Source of the DNA: Terasakiella sp033100395
GTDB taxonomy: Bacteria; Pseudomonadota; Alphaproteobacteria; Rhodospirillales; Terasakiellaceae
DNA: 64,000 nucleotides
Direction of reading: 5' to 3'
NCBI RefSeq assembly: GCF_033100395.1
Contig: NZ_JAWLVJ010000021.1
Span: 1 to 64,000, forward strand
In this document: piece by piece, positions 47,564 through 57,355 of the stretch
How positions within the stretch are numbered: the stretch's first letter is position 1
Layout: the number at the start of each line of letters is the position of its first letter
Position numbers and translations under genes: made by a program
The notes under the pieces: generated by a model
Databases searched by the model: none
The model's input: the letters and a program-made list of their open reading frames with translations, nothing else
What the model was told of the DNA's origin: nothing

Positions 47564-48815
47564 TCTGTCCCGTCTGCTGCAAAGTGATCGCATGGCACCT
47601 GTTACGCCTGACATTGATTTTGCCCAGTTTAAAAAAGACGTCGCCCATAATGCAGCATGCGTTAACTCAGATGATGTGGTTCTGTTTGAAACCAGCAGCT
47701 ATAAATTTCTGGTCGGGGTTATGGCGGTGTTGCAGGCAGGTGCGCGTCTGTCCTTGCCACCCAATGATGCGGAAAAGACATTGGCATCAATGTCCGGCAC
47801 GCGACTGCATGTGGAACTGGGCGGTGAAGGTGAGTTTGAATTTCGCCCTCTTGACCCAGAGACAAGCATACTGGATTTTTACACCTCGGGTTCAACGGGT
47901 GAATCAAAATGTGTGCGAAAGACTCTGCGTCAAATCGAAAATGAAATTACGGTTTTGCAGGAGACCTGGGGCGATGTGATAGACGGTCATTTGGTGCTGG
48001 CAACAGTGTCGCATCAGCATATCTATGGCATGTTGTTCAAGGTGCTGTGGCCGATCTGCGCGGGCCGTCCATTTTATGATGAAATGTTTGAATATTGGGA
48101 ACATCTGGTACCCCATGTCACGGCTGAAACTGTTATTGTGTCTTCACCTGCGCATTTAACCCGCTACCCTGAACTAGGGGAAGTGAACACGCCGAAGATG
48201 ATCTTTTCATCCGGTGGACCTTTGCCGTTGGACGCTGCGCTTGAGACACAGCAGATTTTCAACCAAACCCCGATGGAAGTCTTTGGCAGCACTGAAACCG
48301 GTGGGGTAGCCTATCGCCAGCAAACCGGGCCGTCCATCCCCTGGCGCCCGTTTGACGGGGTGGAAACCACATCGGATGAAGACGGCGTTCTGTCCATTCG
48401 ATCATCCTATCTGGCTGATGAGAACTGGTATGAAATGAGTGACCGGATCGAGTTTCTGGATGACAATCGTTTCATGATGAAAGGGCGCATTGACCGCATT
48501 GTGAAGGTGGAAGGAAAACGTGTTTCCCTACCCGAAGTCGAAGCGGTTTTGTGTGACCTTGATCTGGTGGAAGCCGCTGCTGCCTTGATTACGCCAGATG
48601 CGCGCCAGTCTTTATCTGCGGTGGTGGTGTTAAGTGCGGCCGGGCAAGAAAAACTGGGTGAGGTCGGGGAGTTCCGCATGGGGCGTTTCCTGCGATCTGT
48701 CATGAAAGGGTCACTTGATCAGGCAGCCCTTCCAAGACGTTGGCGCTTTGTGGATGAAATACCCGTTAATTCCCAAGGGAAACGCTTGATGGCAGATTTA
48801 CTTCGGTTATATTAG
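47556..48815 (+). CDS. apeH: AMP-dependent acyl/aryl-ACP synthetase (ApeH type)
   Basis: 419 residues from the ATG at 47556 (GGGAA upstream). Adenylation motifs: Y-T-S-G-S-T-G-E-S-K near residue 107, V-F-G-S-T-E-T-G-G near 245, and K-G-R-I-D-R-I-V-K-V-E-G-K-R-V near 310. It would activate the aromatic acid starter and load it on an ACP. The start overlaps the membrane protein gene by eight bases. Confidence 0.87.
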   Translation: MIDLSRLLQSDRMAPVTPDIDFAQFKKDVAHNAACVNSDDVVLFETSSYKFLVGVMAVLQAGARLSLPPNDAEKTLASMSGTRLHVELGGEGEFEFRPLDPETSILDFYTSGSTGESKCVRKTLRQIENEITVLQETWGDVIDGHLVLATVSHQHIYGMLFKVLWPICAGRPFYDEMFEYWEHLVPHVTAETVIVSSPAHLTRYPELGEVNTPKMIFSSGGPLPLDAALETQQIFNQTPMEVFGSTETGGVAYRQQTGPSIPWRPFDGVETTSDEDGVLSIRSSYLADENWYEMSDRIEFLDDNRFMMKGRIDRIVKVEGKRVSLPEVEAVLCDLDLVEAAAALITPDARQSLSAVVVLSAAGQEKLGEVGEFRMGRFLRSVMKGSLDQAALPRRWRFVDEIPVNSQGKRLMADLLRLY

Positions 48816-48820
48816 CGACC

Positions 48821-49186
48821 ATGAAAACGTGGAAAGATAGCAAAATAGAGCCTGAAATAAAGGCCACGCGTGTGGCGGGATCAATCGTGGAATTGGACCT
48901 GATCCCAACGGCTGACTTGTTTCAATTTCAGGGCCATTTCCCTGATCACCCCATAATGCCCGGGGTGGGGCAGTTGGATTGGGCAGTTAAATTTGCACGC
49001 AAGCATTTTTCACTCTCTCAAAGCATTACTGAAATCAGCCAGTTGAAGTTTCGCGATCTGATGCTGCCGGATACAGAAGTTGTTTTAACGCTGGAACATG
49101 ATGCGGATAAAAGCCGGGTGAAATTTTCTTATTCCAGTGGGGAACAGGTTTTTTCCTCTGGCATTTTGAAGCTGGCAAGCACATGA
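48821..49186 (+). CDS. apeI: FabA/Z-like 3-hydroxyacyl-ACP dehydratase (ApeI type)
   Basis: 121 residues with a hotdog fold and the motif G-H-F-P-D-H-P-I-M-P-G-V near residue 45. It removes water from 3-hydroxyacyl-ACP to make the conjugated double bonds. ApeI acts as a complex with ApeP, encoded at 58515. Overlaps the next gene by four bases. Confidence 0.88.
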   Translation: MKTWKDSKIEPEIKATRVAGSIVELDLIPTADLFQFQGHFPDHPIMPGVGQLDWAVKFARKHFSLSQSITEISQLKFRDLMLPDTEVVLTLEHDADKSRVKFSYSSGEQVFSSGILKLAST

Positions 49187-50847
49187 CGGTAAAGCTTTGT
49201 GCGGTTGTGCCCAGCCATAACCATTATCTGGTTATTGAAGAGGTGGTAAAGGGCCTGCGCGCCTCCAGCCTGCCTGTGTTTATTCTGGATGACGGCAGCT
49301 CAGAACCCACTAAATCCACCCTTGCGCAATTGCATGATCCAAACAATAAAATTTTTGTCACCCGCTTTGATCAGAACCGGGGCAAAGGTTGCGCAGTGAT
49401 CGAAGCCTTCCGGATTGCAAAGGCTGCGGGATATACCCATGCGGTACAGGTGGATGCAGACGGGCAGCATGACGTCGAAGCTTTACCGCGTCTGTTAGGT
49501 TTGGCGAAAGATCACCCCGAAGCGCTGGTATCTGGTCAGCCCATTTATGATGAAACCATACCGAAATCGCGTAAAATTGCGCGCTGGATTACGCATTTCT
49601 GGGTTTGGATTGAGACATTGTCCTTTCAGATTTCAGACAGTATGTGCGGCTATCGGGTTTATCCATTGGCAGAAAGCCTGAACGTGGCCGATGAAGAAAC
49701 CGTCGGTCAGCGCATGGATTTTGATACCGAAATTATGGTCCGTTTGTTCTGGCGGGGCACCCCCACCATTATGACGCCAGTGAAGGTGACTTACCCGGAA
49801 AACAACACATCGAACTTTGATGTGGTAGCCGATAATGTGCGCATCACCAAGATGCATACACGTCTTGTGTTTAATATGCTGTTTCGCTTGCCCAGCGTTT
49901 TGAAGAACCGTCCGAAAAAGCCGAAAATTGCGTCTAAATGGGCGACTATTGATGAACGCGGCATGGCCTGGGGGCTGAAGTTTCTGGCAACGACTTACAA
50001 GCTGTTGGGGTATCGCGTTTGTTGGGTGGTGATGCAGCCGATCCTGTTTTATTTCTTTGTCACCGGAAGCGTGCAAAGAAAGGCTTCGCGCCAATATTGG
50101 GAAAAGATTTATGCCGCAGAAGGTCGGGTTGAAAAGCCAGGCCTGTTGCAGCTGTGGTCCCATACACGATCCTTTGGGCGCATGGCGCTGGATAAATTTT
50201 CCGCCTGGATGGGCGACGTGACGGAAAGTGACCTGATTATCCCCAACGAAGAAGAACTGGAAGCGGTCATCGCACAGGACAAAGGTGTTTTGGTCTTTGC
50301 TTCGCATTTGGGGAATATCGAGATTTGCCGTGCGCTGTCCAAATCACGCAATGACGTAAAAATCACTGTTTTTGCCCATACCAAACATGCGGTCAAATTT
50401 AATGAATTGTTATCAGCCTATAATCCGGATGCAGCCATGGATGTGGTGGAAGTCACCGACATGGGGCCATCAACCGCGATTGATCTTCAGGAACGATTGG
50501 ATGCCGGGGAATGGGTGGTGATTGCAGGGGACAGAACGCCCGTGGATGGGGATAAACGTTTGTCCTATGTACCGTTCCTTGGCAAAGATGCGCCGTTTTC
50601 GCAGGGGCCAATGATCCTTGCCGCCCTGTTGAAGTGTCAGGTCTATTCCATGATCTGCATGAAGGAAGACGACAAATACCGCGTGTTTTTTGAAAAGCTG
50701 TCTGATCAGGTCACATTGCCACGTAAAACCCGCAAAGAAGCGCTGGATCAGGAAATCGGGCAATATGCCCGATTGCTGGAGCGTCATTGCAAAAAATACC
50801 CTCATCAATGGTACAACTTTTTTGACTTTTGGGCCGAAGGTCAATAA
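49183..50847 (+). CDS. apeJ: Glycosyltransferase family 2 - LpxL-type acyltransferase fusion (ApeJ type)
   Basis: 554 residues in two parts. Residues 1-230 are a GT2 domain: P-S-H-N-H-Y, then I-L-D-D-G-S-S, and the D-x-D-type V-D-A-D-G-Q-H-D near residue 90. Residues 275-554 are an LpxL/HtrB-like acyltransferase with F-A-S-H-L-G-N-I-E (H-x4-E) near residue 370. The fusion is normal for aryl polyene clusters. It probably adds a sugar and an acyl chain to the growing outer-membrane lipid. Confidence 0.88.
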   Translation: MTVKLCAVVPSHNHYLVIEEVVKGLRASSLPVFILDDGSSEPTKSTLAQLHDPNNKIFVTRFDQNRGKGCAVIEAFRIAKAAGYTHAVQVDADGQHDVEALPRLLGLAKDHPEALVSGQPIYDETIPKSRKIARWITHFWVWIETLSFQISDSMCGYRVYPLAESLNVADEETVGQRMDFDTEIMVRLFWRGTPTIMTPVKVTYPENNTSNFDVVADNVRITKMHTRLVFNMLFRLPSVLKNRPKKPKIASKWATIDERGMAWGLKFLATTYKLLGYRVCWVVMQPILFYFFVTGSVQRKASRQYWEKIYAAEGRVEKPGLLQLWSHTRSFGRMALDKFSAWMGDVTESDLIIPNEEELEAVIAQDKGVLVFASHLGNIEICRALSKSRNDVKITVFAHTKHAVKFNELLSAYNPDAAMDVVEVTDMGPSTAIDLQERLDAGEWVVIAGDRTPVDGDKRLSYVPFLGKDAPFSQGPMILAALLKCQVYSMICMKEDDKYRVFFEKLSDQVTLPRKTRKEALDQEIGQYARLLERHCKKYPHQWYNFFDFWAEGQ

Positions 50848-50879
50848 ACCTAAACTACAAATTTTTTTGAAAGAATAAG

Positions 50880-52424
50880 ATGCTGCACATGCCTGTCATT
50901 ACCTTTGGTGAAAAGCCACTTACAATTGAAGATATCCATGCGATTGCCATGGGCAAAGCGCAGGCCCAGGTCTCTGATGATCCGGCTTTTGTGCAGAAGA
51001 TTTCGGCGGGCGCGGACTACCTTAGCGGCGTGCTGGAAAAGACAGGTGTTCTTTACGGCATCACGACAGGGTATGGTGATAGCTGCACACGCGGTGTGCC
51101 GGAAAAACTGGTTCATGAACTGCCGATCCATCTGTCACGTTTTCATGGCGTAGGGATGGGTAAGCTCTTGACCCCACAACAATCACTTGGTGTGGTCGCT
51201 GTGCGTTTGGCGTCCCTGACCAAAGGTATGTCCGGTGTCAGTATGGACCTGATGCGCCAGCTTGAACTGCTGTTGGAACATCAGATCGCCCCTGTTATCC
51301 CCGAAGAAGGATCCGTTGGGGCCAGTGGGGATTTGACGCCGCTTTCCTATGTGGCGGCTGTCCTGATCGGGGAACGTGATGTGTTCTATAAAGGGGAGCG
51401 TCGAGCGGTCAAAGATGTCTATGCAGAACTCGACATCAAGCCCTTGGTCATGCGTCCTAAAGAAGCTTTGGCGATCATGAACGGCACCGCTGTCATGACA
51501 GCCATGGCGGTGACGGCCTTTAAAAAAGCGGACTACCTCGCCCGTCTTTGTTCCCGCCTGACCACCTTGACCTCCATCGGCCTGTTAGGCAACCCTGAAC
51601 ATTTTGATGAAGTTCTCTTTTCCGCCAAGCCACACCCGGGGCAGGCAGAGATTGCAAAACGTGTGCGTGATGATTTGAACGGCGGGGTGAGCGATGAGCC
51701 GTTGCACCGTCTGCAGGATCGTTATTCTGTTCGTTGTGCACCCCATGTGATCGGTGTGTTGCAGGATATGCTGCCCACCTTCCGCCAAATCATCGAGACA
51801 GAGATCAACAGCGCAAATGATAACCCGATCATTGATTTTGAAAATGAACGTGTGCTGCACGGTGGACACTTCTACGGTGGGCATATCGGTTTTGTGATGG
51901 ATAGTCTGAAAAATCTGGTCGCCAATCTGGCTGACCTGGTGGATCGTCAGATGGCTTCGCTTGTGGATGTGAAATTCAACAACGGTCTGCCAAGCAATCT
52001 GTCTGGTGCAGAAGGTGAACGCGCGCCGATCAACCATGGCCTGAAAGCCCTGCAAATCGGGGTTTCTGCCTGGACGGCGGAAGCTTTGAAAAACACCATG
52101 CCGGCCAGTGTTTTTTCGCGTTCAACGGAATGTCATAACCAGGATAAAGTCAGCATGGGAACAATCGCCGCACGTGATTGCCTGCGCGTTCTGGAACTGA
52201 CGGAACAAGCCATCGTCGGCCATATGCTGGCCTGCTGTCAGGCTGTGCGTCTGCGCATTCGTCAGGGGGAACTGTCATATGATCGCCTGTCTGCAGATGT
52301 GGCTGAATTCCAGAAAATGCTGGAAGCCGACATCCCCTTTGTGGATGAGGATGAACCGTTGGAAGGTGTGTTGAACCTGTTGATGACACGCATCGCCAAC
52401 CAGCATTGGTCTTTGTACGAGTAA
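50880..52424 (+). CDS. MIO-type aromatic amino acid ammonia-lyase
   Basis: 514 residues. The triad Ala148-Ser149-Gly150, in G-S-V-G-A-S-G-D-L, forms the MIO electrophile; Y-G-I-T-T-G-Y-G near residue 59 holds the catalytic Tyr. The family deaminates His, Tyr or Phe to the acrylic acid. The selectivity segment reads L-S-R-F-H-G-V-G, which matches neither the S-H of classical histidine lyases nor the H-L of Rhodobacter tyrosine lyase. In this cluster it most likely supplies a cinnamic or coumaric starter. Located between ApeJ- and ApeK-type genes. Confidence 0.88.
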   Translation: MLHMPVITFGEKPLTIEDIHAIAMGKAQAQVSDDPAFVQKISAGADYLSGVLEKTGVLYGITTGYGDSCTRGVPEKLVHELPIHLSRFHGVGMGKLLTPQQSLGVVAVRLASLTKGMSGVSMDLMRQLELLLEHQIAPVIPEEGSVGASGDLTPLSYVAAVLIGERDVFYKGERRAVKDVYAELDIKPLVMRPKEALAIMNGTAVMTAMAVTAFKKADYLARLCSRLTTLTSIGLLGNPEHFDEVLFSAKPHPGQAEIAKRVRDDLNGGVSDEPLHRLQDRYSVRCAPHVIGVLQDMLPTFRQIIETEINSANDNPIIDFENERVLHGGHFYGGHIGFVMDSLKNLVANLADLVDRQMASLVDVKFNNGLPSNLSGAEGERAPINHGLKALQIGVSAWTAEALKNTMPASVFSRSTECHNQDKVSMGTIAARDCLRVLELTEQAIVGHMLACCQAVRLRIRQGELSYDRLSADVAEFQKMLEADIPFVDEDEPLEGVLNLLMTRIANQHWSLYE

Positions 52425-52427
52425 GTA

Positions 52428-52847
52428 TTGATGATTTCGGCCTCGGTTCAAATACAAGCGCAATTTTACCATCTGGACCCGATGGAAGTGGTCTGGCATG
52501 GCAATTATGTGCGCTTCTTTGAACAGGCCCGCTGTGCCTTGCTGGATAAGATCGATTACAATTATCCGCAGATGCGTGACAGTGGCTATGTCTGGCCGAT
52601 TGTTGATATGCGGGTAAAGTTCGTGCGTCCCGTTACTTTTGGGCAGAACATCAATGTGGAAGCCACGATTGCGGAATATGAAAACCGCCTGAAGATCAAT
52701 TATCTGATCACGGATGTCGAAACAGGTGAAAAGATCACCAAAGGTTTCACCATTCAGGTGGCGGTCGATGCTGAAACCCAGGAAATGGAATTTGAAAGCC
52801 CGGTCATTTTGTTTGACAAGATAAAAGAGGCCACATGCGCATCCTGA
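52428..52847 (+). CDS. apeK: Hotdog acyl-CoA/ACP thioesterase (ApeK type)
   Basis: 139 residues of the 4HBT type. D-P-M-E-V-V-W-H-G-N-Y near residue 18 holds the catalytic Asp, and F-F-E-Q-A-R follows. ApeK-type thioesterases free acyl chains or edit stalled ones in aryl polyene systems. Starts 3 bases after the ammonia-lyase stop and overlaps the LolA-like gene by 13 bases. Confidence 0.85.
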   Translation: MMISASVQIQAQFYHLDPMEVVWHGNYVRFFEQARCALLDKIDYNYPQMRDSGYVWPIVDMRVKFVRPVTFGQNINVEATIAEYENRLKINYLITDVETGEKITKGFTIQVAVDAETQEMEFESPVILFDKIKEATCAS

Positions 52848-53389
52848 TCGTTCTGTCATGCTTGCTGTTCAGTTTTGACCTTGCTGCCCAGGACCGCCCG
52901 GTCGTCTTGGCAGAAGGGGAAGGGTTGGCTGGGACCTTTTCGCAGAAGCGATATCTCGCCGGGTTTGATCGCGCCATTGAATCAAACGGGACCTATTCCT
53001 TTGATCGGGAAATCGGACTTTTCTGGAAAACACTGACGCCGTTTGCCACCACATTGGTGATCAATGAAACAGGCATGATGCAAAGTGTGGACGGGCAGGA
53101 AACCATGAAGATCTCGCTGGACCAGTTCCCCGCGCTAAAGACCCTGCATGATGTGTTATCCCTTTCCATGCTTGGGCGCTGGGATGTGCTGGAAGAAAAG
53201 TTTGGCACCAAGCTCGTGCCGGATGCTGATGGCTGGACGCTGTCTTTTGATGCGCCAGCCGATGCCCCCTTCAAATCGGTCTTCTTAAAAGGTGGCCTTT
53301 ATCTGGATCGGTTGGAAATCATTAAGCCGCAAGAGGACAAAGATGAAATTACTTTTGCCGATCAAACAGTCTTTCAGGTGAAAGAATGA
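52835..53389 (+). CDS. apeL: LolA-like periplasmic lipid carrier (ApeL type)
   Basis: 184 residues. A signal peptide covers about residues 1-19 (M-R-I-L-I-V-L-S-C-L-L-F-S, cleavage near L-A-A-Q). The mature part matches the LolA-like half-barrel that carries lipids across the periplasm (F-S-Q-K-R-Y-L-A-G-F, then F-W-K-T-L-T-P-F). It would move the polyene lipid from the MMPL exporter to the outer membrane. Confidence 0.82.
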   Translation: MRILIVLSCLLFSFDLAAQDRPVVLAEGEGLAGTFSQKRYLAGFDRAIESNGTYSFDREIGLFWKTLTPFATTLVINETGMMQSVDGQETMKISLDQFPALKTLHDVLSLSMLGRWDVLEEKFGTKLVPDADGWTLSFDAPADAPFKSVFLKGGLYLDRLEIIKPQEDKDEITFADQTVFQVKE

Positions 53390-55596
53390 GGCGCATTGGC
53401 ACCATCGTCTGGTCACTGGTGCTTGTCCTTAGCCTGATTATAATCAGCGTGCGTTTTGCTGATGAAATCCCGGTGGAAACAGATTTCCTATCTCTGCTGC
53501 CCGATGAAGAACAAAGCCCCTGGGTGCGCGAAGCCAATCAGCGCATGAAAGATCAGGTGACCCAACGCGTTATTGTTCTGATCAAGGCAGACGATTTTAA
53601 GAAAGCTGCTTCGTTTGCAGATGAAATGGTCACGGCTCTCATGCCTTTTGCCACTCTCAGCCAATCTGAAAAGATGATTGAAAATCTGGGCGAAACCTTG
53701 TTCCAGCATCGCAGCGGATTGCTGTCTGATCAGGACCGCATCTGGTTGCAACAGGGCGACGCGGACAAAGTCGTCAAGCGGGCCTGGGCACAGATTATGT
53801 CGGCATTCGGTTTTAGTGATGCCAAGATGATCCGCCAGGATCCTTATCTGCTTTTCCCTGCTTATCTGGCGGGACAGAAACAACCGTCTAACAAGATCAA
53901 AATGGTTGATGGCTGGCAGGTGATTGATGGCCATATTCTGTTGTCCTTCACCCTGAAAGGCGAAGCCTTTGATCAGACCTTTCAGGCAGAATTCGTGCGG
54001 ACCTTTGAAAGCCTGACCCCGCCTGAACGGAGTGACGTGATCAAGACAGGCGCTGTCTTTTATGCAGAACGTGGTGTGGAACAGGCCCAAAGCGAAGCCA
54101 CTTTTATCGGTGCGCTTTCGCTGGCCGGGATCATCCTGCTGAATATTATTTTCTTAAGAAGTCTACGTCCAATCCTGCTAGCGCTGCTGGCGATTTCATC
54201 CGGTGTCATCGGCGGGCTTGGGGTGTGCCTGTTGATCTTTGGCAAGCTGCATCTGATGGCTTTTGTCTTTGGGGCTGGTTTGATCGGTATTGCGGTGGAT
54301 TACACCTTTCATTACTGCTGTGATGCGGTGGGGGATGATGCATCGTCCGGTTTGCTGCGCACAAAAAATATCGCAAAACCTTTGACGCTGGGCGTGATCA
54401 GTTCGTCCCTTGGGTTTCTTATTCTTGCAACAGCACCGTTTCCAGGGTTGCAGCAAATTGCTGTATTTGCGACTGTCGGGCTGGTGATGGCCTATGTCTG
54501 TGTCATGTGCATTTATCCGTTTGTGGATCGATCTGCTGGGGCGATGCATTTCAAGCGCACGTTCGGATTTGATCACAATTGGTGTTTCATCATCGGCGGT
54601 GTGTCTGTCTTGCTGGCAATGGCCGGGGCCTGGACAATCCATGTGGATGACGATGTGCGCCGCTTGCAGAGCCTGCCTGTGGATTTAAAGGTCGAAGAAG
54701 AAATGATCCGCAATATCACAGGCCTGGACAATGCAACGCGCCTGTTGCTGGTCAAAGGTGCAGATGAAGAAGCGATCCTGCAAAAAGAAGAACAAATTCT
54801 GATCAAGCTTGAAAACCTGCGTGAAAGCGGTGCGCTGGTTGCCTATCAATCCATGGCGCAGGTCGTTCCGTCCTTAAAACGCCAGAATGAAAATCGTCAA
54901 CTGATCGAAGATAATTTGCTGGGGGGAAAGCTGGATCAGCATTTGGAACTGATCGGCATGAAACCGGGGGCTGGCAGTTATGATGATGTGTCTTTCCTTA
55001 AACCTGATGGCTTGCTGCCTGATTTCCGCCTTTCCCCAGAGCTGCATCTTGTCCGTCTAAGCGGGGTTACGGATCTGGATGCATTGTCTGCGCTGGCAGA
55101 AGGCGACGCGGCGGTGCGTCTGGTTGATCAGGCAAAAGATATCAGTGAGACGCTTGGCAAATACCGTGAACGGGCTTTGATCCTGATTGGGATTGCCTGC
55201 TGTGTGATCTGGGGCTTTTTGACGAAAGCCTATGGGGTTAAACGGGCCAGTCTGATTTTGTCCGTGCCTGTCAGTGCGGTCGTCATGACGCCTTTTATTG
55301 CGGCTGTGTTTGGGGAAAGTTTTACCTTCTTCAACGCCATGGCGTTGTTGCTGGTTCTGGCGATTGGTCTGGACTACGCGCTCTTTAATTTCGAAGCAGA
55401 TAGCAATAAGCAATCGGCAGTTATGTTGGCCAATAGTTTATCGGCAGCTTCCACAATTATGGCCTTTGGATTATTGGCGTTAAGCGATATGTATGCCATC
55501 CATGCGTTTGGCGTGACAATTCTGATCGGGATTTCCATTGCCTATATGCTGGCACCTCTCGTGCAAAATAAAAAACAAGAAAGTCTGAAATTATGA
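53386..55596 (+). CDS. apeM: MMPL/RND-family lipid exporter (ApeM type)
   Basis: 736 residues with the RND half-transporter pattern repeated twice: one N-terminal membrane helix, a periplasmic domain of about 190 residues, then five helices, and the same again. A G-I-A-V-D-Y-T-F-H stretch near residue 302 and A-I-G-L-D-Y-A-L-F near residue 660 carry the proton-relay Asp. MMPL proteins export lipids. Overlaps its neighbours by four bases. Confidence 0.88.
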   Translation: MRRIGTIVWSLVLVLSLIIISVRFADEIPVETDFLSLLPDEEQSPWVREANQRMKDQVTQRVIVLIKADDFKKAASFADEMVTALMPFATLSQSEKMIENLGETLFQHRSGLLSDQDRIWLQQGDADKVVKRAWAQIMSAFGFSDAKMIRQDPYLLFPAYLAGQKQPSNKIKMVDGWQVIDGHILLSFTLKGEAFDQTFQAEFVRTFESLTPPERSDVIKTGAVFYAERGVEQAQSEATFIGALSLAGIILLNIIFLRSLRPILLALLAISSGVIGGLGVCLLIFGKLHLMAFVFGAGLIGIAVDYTFHYCCDAVGDDASSGLLRTKNIAKPLTLGVISSSLGFLILATAPFPGLQQIAVFATVGLVMAYVCVMCIYPFVDRSAGAMHFKRTFGFDHNWCFIIGGVSVLLAMAGAWTIHVDDDVRRLQSLPVDLKVEEEMIRNITGLDNATRLLLVKGADEEAILQKEEQILIKLENLRESGALVAYQSMAQVVPSLKRQNENRQLIEDNLLGGKLDQHLELIGMKPGAGSYDDVSFLKPDGLLPDFRLSPELHLVRLSGVTDLDALSALAEGDAAVRLVDQAKDISETLGKYRERALILIGIACCVIWGFLTKAYGVKRASLILSVPVSAVVMTPFIAAVFGESFTFFNAMALLLVLAIGLDYALFNFEADSNKQSAVMLANSLSAASTIMAFGLLALSDMYAIHAFGVTILIGISIAYMLAPLVQNKKQESLKL

Positions 55597-56819
55597 ATAC
55601 TCAATTTGACGTGGTGATTATCGGGGCTGGCCCCAGTGGCAGTGTGGCTGCAAGCCTGCTGGCCAATCGCGGCGTAAAGGTGCTGGTGCTGGAAAAACTG
55701 GAATTCCCGCGGTTTATCATTGGGGAAAGCCTCTTGCCACAATCCATGGAATTTCTGGAAAATGCAGGTTTGTTGAAAGATGTGATTGAACATGGTTTCC
55801 AGTTTAAAAACGGGGCGGCCTTTGGTTGGGAAGAACGCGGCAGTTTGATCGATTTTCGTCAGAAATCATCTGAAGGCTGGGGCACAACTTATCAGGTGCA
55901 GCGCGCGAATTTTGATAAATTGCTGGCTGATGCTGCCGGGACCAAAGGCGCGGATATCCGTTACAATCACGAAGTCTTGAGTGTTGATCTGTCCGGTGAC
56001 TTATCCGTCATCCGTGTGAAAGATGATCAGGGCACAGAATTTGATATTCAGTGTAAATTCCTGCTGGATGGCAGTGGGTATGGCCGCGTCTTGCCGCGCC
56101 TGCTGGACCTGGAACGTCCGTCCAGTTTCCCGGTACGAAATGCGCTTTTTACCCATATGAAAGACAATCTGCACAGCAAGGATTTTGATCGCAATAAAAT
56201 CCTGATCACCATTCATCCGGAACAGAATGATATCTGGTACTGGCTCATTCCCTTTTCTGATGGCACGTCTTCGGTTGGTGTTGTGGTGCGCCCGGAAGTG
56301 CTGGAAACCTATGAAGGAGATAATTCCCAGAAGCTTTGGACCCTGTTGCGTGAAGCTGAAAAGCTGGGCGTCCTGCTGGATGATGCCGAAGAAACCCGCC
56401 CGGTTGGGCAATTGTCTGGGTATTCCTGTGACGTAACGCATTTGTGTTCTGATAAATTCGCTTTGTTGGGTAATGCCGGAGAATTTCTGGACCCGGTCTT
56501 TTCATCCGGCGTCACCATTGCGTTGAAGTCGGCCAACCTTGTGGTCGATCCGCTGATGCGTCAGCTGGAAGGCGAGACTGTGGACTGGGATAAAGAATAT
56601 GCAGATCCGTTAAAGGTTGGGGTCAGCTGTTTCAAGGCCTTTGTTGAAAGCTGGTATGAAGGCCCGTTGCAGAAGATCATCTTCAATTCACCGCAAGGAG
56701 AAAACTCCATCCGTGATATGATCACTTCCATTCTGGCGGGCTATGCCTGGGATGAGAAAAACCCCTTTGTACAGGAACCGCGTAAATATCTGAAAATGGT
56801 CGCTTCGCAATGTCCTTAA
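55593..56819 (+). CDS. Flavin-dependent halogenase-like oxidoreductase
   Basis: 408 residues. The FAD-binding G-A-G-P-S-G lies at 11-16 and G-E-S-L-L-P at 44-49. Lys72 in F-K-N-G-A stands where flavin halogenases have their catalytic lysine, and W-Y-W-L-I-P (215-220) matches the halogenase motif W-x-W-x-I-P. Xanthomonadins are brominated aryl polyenes, so a similar ring halogenation is a reasonable inference. Some FAD reductases share parts of this pattern, so activity is not certain. It needs a flavin reductase, not seen in the window. Confidence 0.8.
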   Translation: MNTQFDVVIIGAGPSGSVAASLLANRGVKVLVLEKLEFPRFIIGESLLPQSMEFLENAGLLKDVIEHGFQFKNGAAFGWEERGSLIDFRQKSSEGWGTTYQVQRANFDKLLADAAGTKGADIRYNHEVLSVDLSGDLSVIRVKDDQGTEFDIQCKFLLDGSGYGRVLPRLLDLERPSSFPVRNALFTHMKDNLHSKDFDRNKILITIHPEQNDIWYWLIPFSDGTSSVGVVVRPEVLETYEGDNSQKLWTLLREAEKLGVLLDDAEETRPVGQLSGYSCDVTHLCSDKFALLGNAGEFLDPVFSSGVTIALKSANLVVDPLMRQLEGETVDWDKEYADPLKVGVSCFKAFVESWYEGPLQKIIFNSPQGENSIRDMITSILAGYAWDEKNPFVQEPRKYLKMVASQCP

Positions 56820-57355
56820 AGTCCGTCCTTACCGTAATCTTCTGTTTGTTTCTGGTCGGCTGTAGCACACAGCCGAAAACAGAGAGCGTGGATTTCCCCA
56901 AGTGGGCCCTGCCGTTTGAAAAGGTGGAAGTGGTCCAATTGTTAAAAGGGGATTATGCGCAAAAACAGTTTGTGTTTCAGGTGGGGCTCAGCATGAAAGA
57001 AGACGGCCTGTCCCTGATCGCACTGGACAGTATGGGGCGGCGTGCGTTTTCTGTCTTCTGGGATGACAATGGGGTAACGGCGCAAAAAGCAAATTGGATG
57101 CCGGATATGGTGCGCGCGGAATATATTTTAAAAGACATTATGATGGCCTATTGGCCGATTGATGCGCTGGGCGTGTTTGATGAAAGTGTGCGCCAGGTCG
57201 GCAATGAACGGATTGTCGAAAACAACGGAGATAAGACCCTGTCGATCTATAGCCCGTCGCAGATGGATCGCTGGAATGGCAAAGTCGTGATTGAAAATCA
57301 TGTCCTGGGATATCGCATCGAAATTCAGTCCAAACGGATGAAGGGGGCATCATGA
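56810..57355 (+). CDS. apeN: DUF3261 lipoprotein (ApeN type)
   Basis: 181 residues. Lipoprotein signal M-S-L-K-S-V-L-T-V-I-F-C-L-F-L-V-G-C with lipobox L-V-G-C. The mature part matches DUF3261, a LolB-like fold conserved in aryl polyene clusters. With the LolA-like carrier it could insert the polyene lipid in the outer membrane. Overlaps both neighbours. Confidence 0.82.
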   Translation: MSLKSVLTVIFCLFLVGCSTQPKTESVDFPKWALPFEKVEVVQLLKGDYAQKQFVFQVGLSMKEDGLSLIALDSMGRRAFSVFWDDNGVTAQKANWMPDMVRAEYILKDIMMAYWPIDALGVFDESVRQVGNERIVENNGDKTLSIYSPSQMDRWNGKVVIENHVLGYRIEIQSKRMKGAS

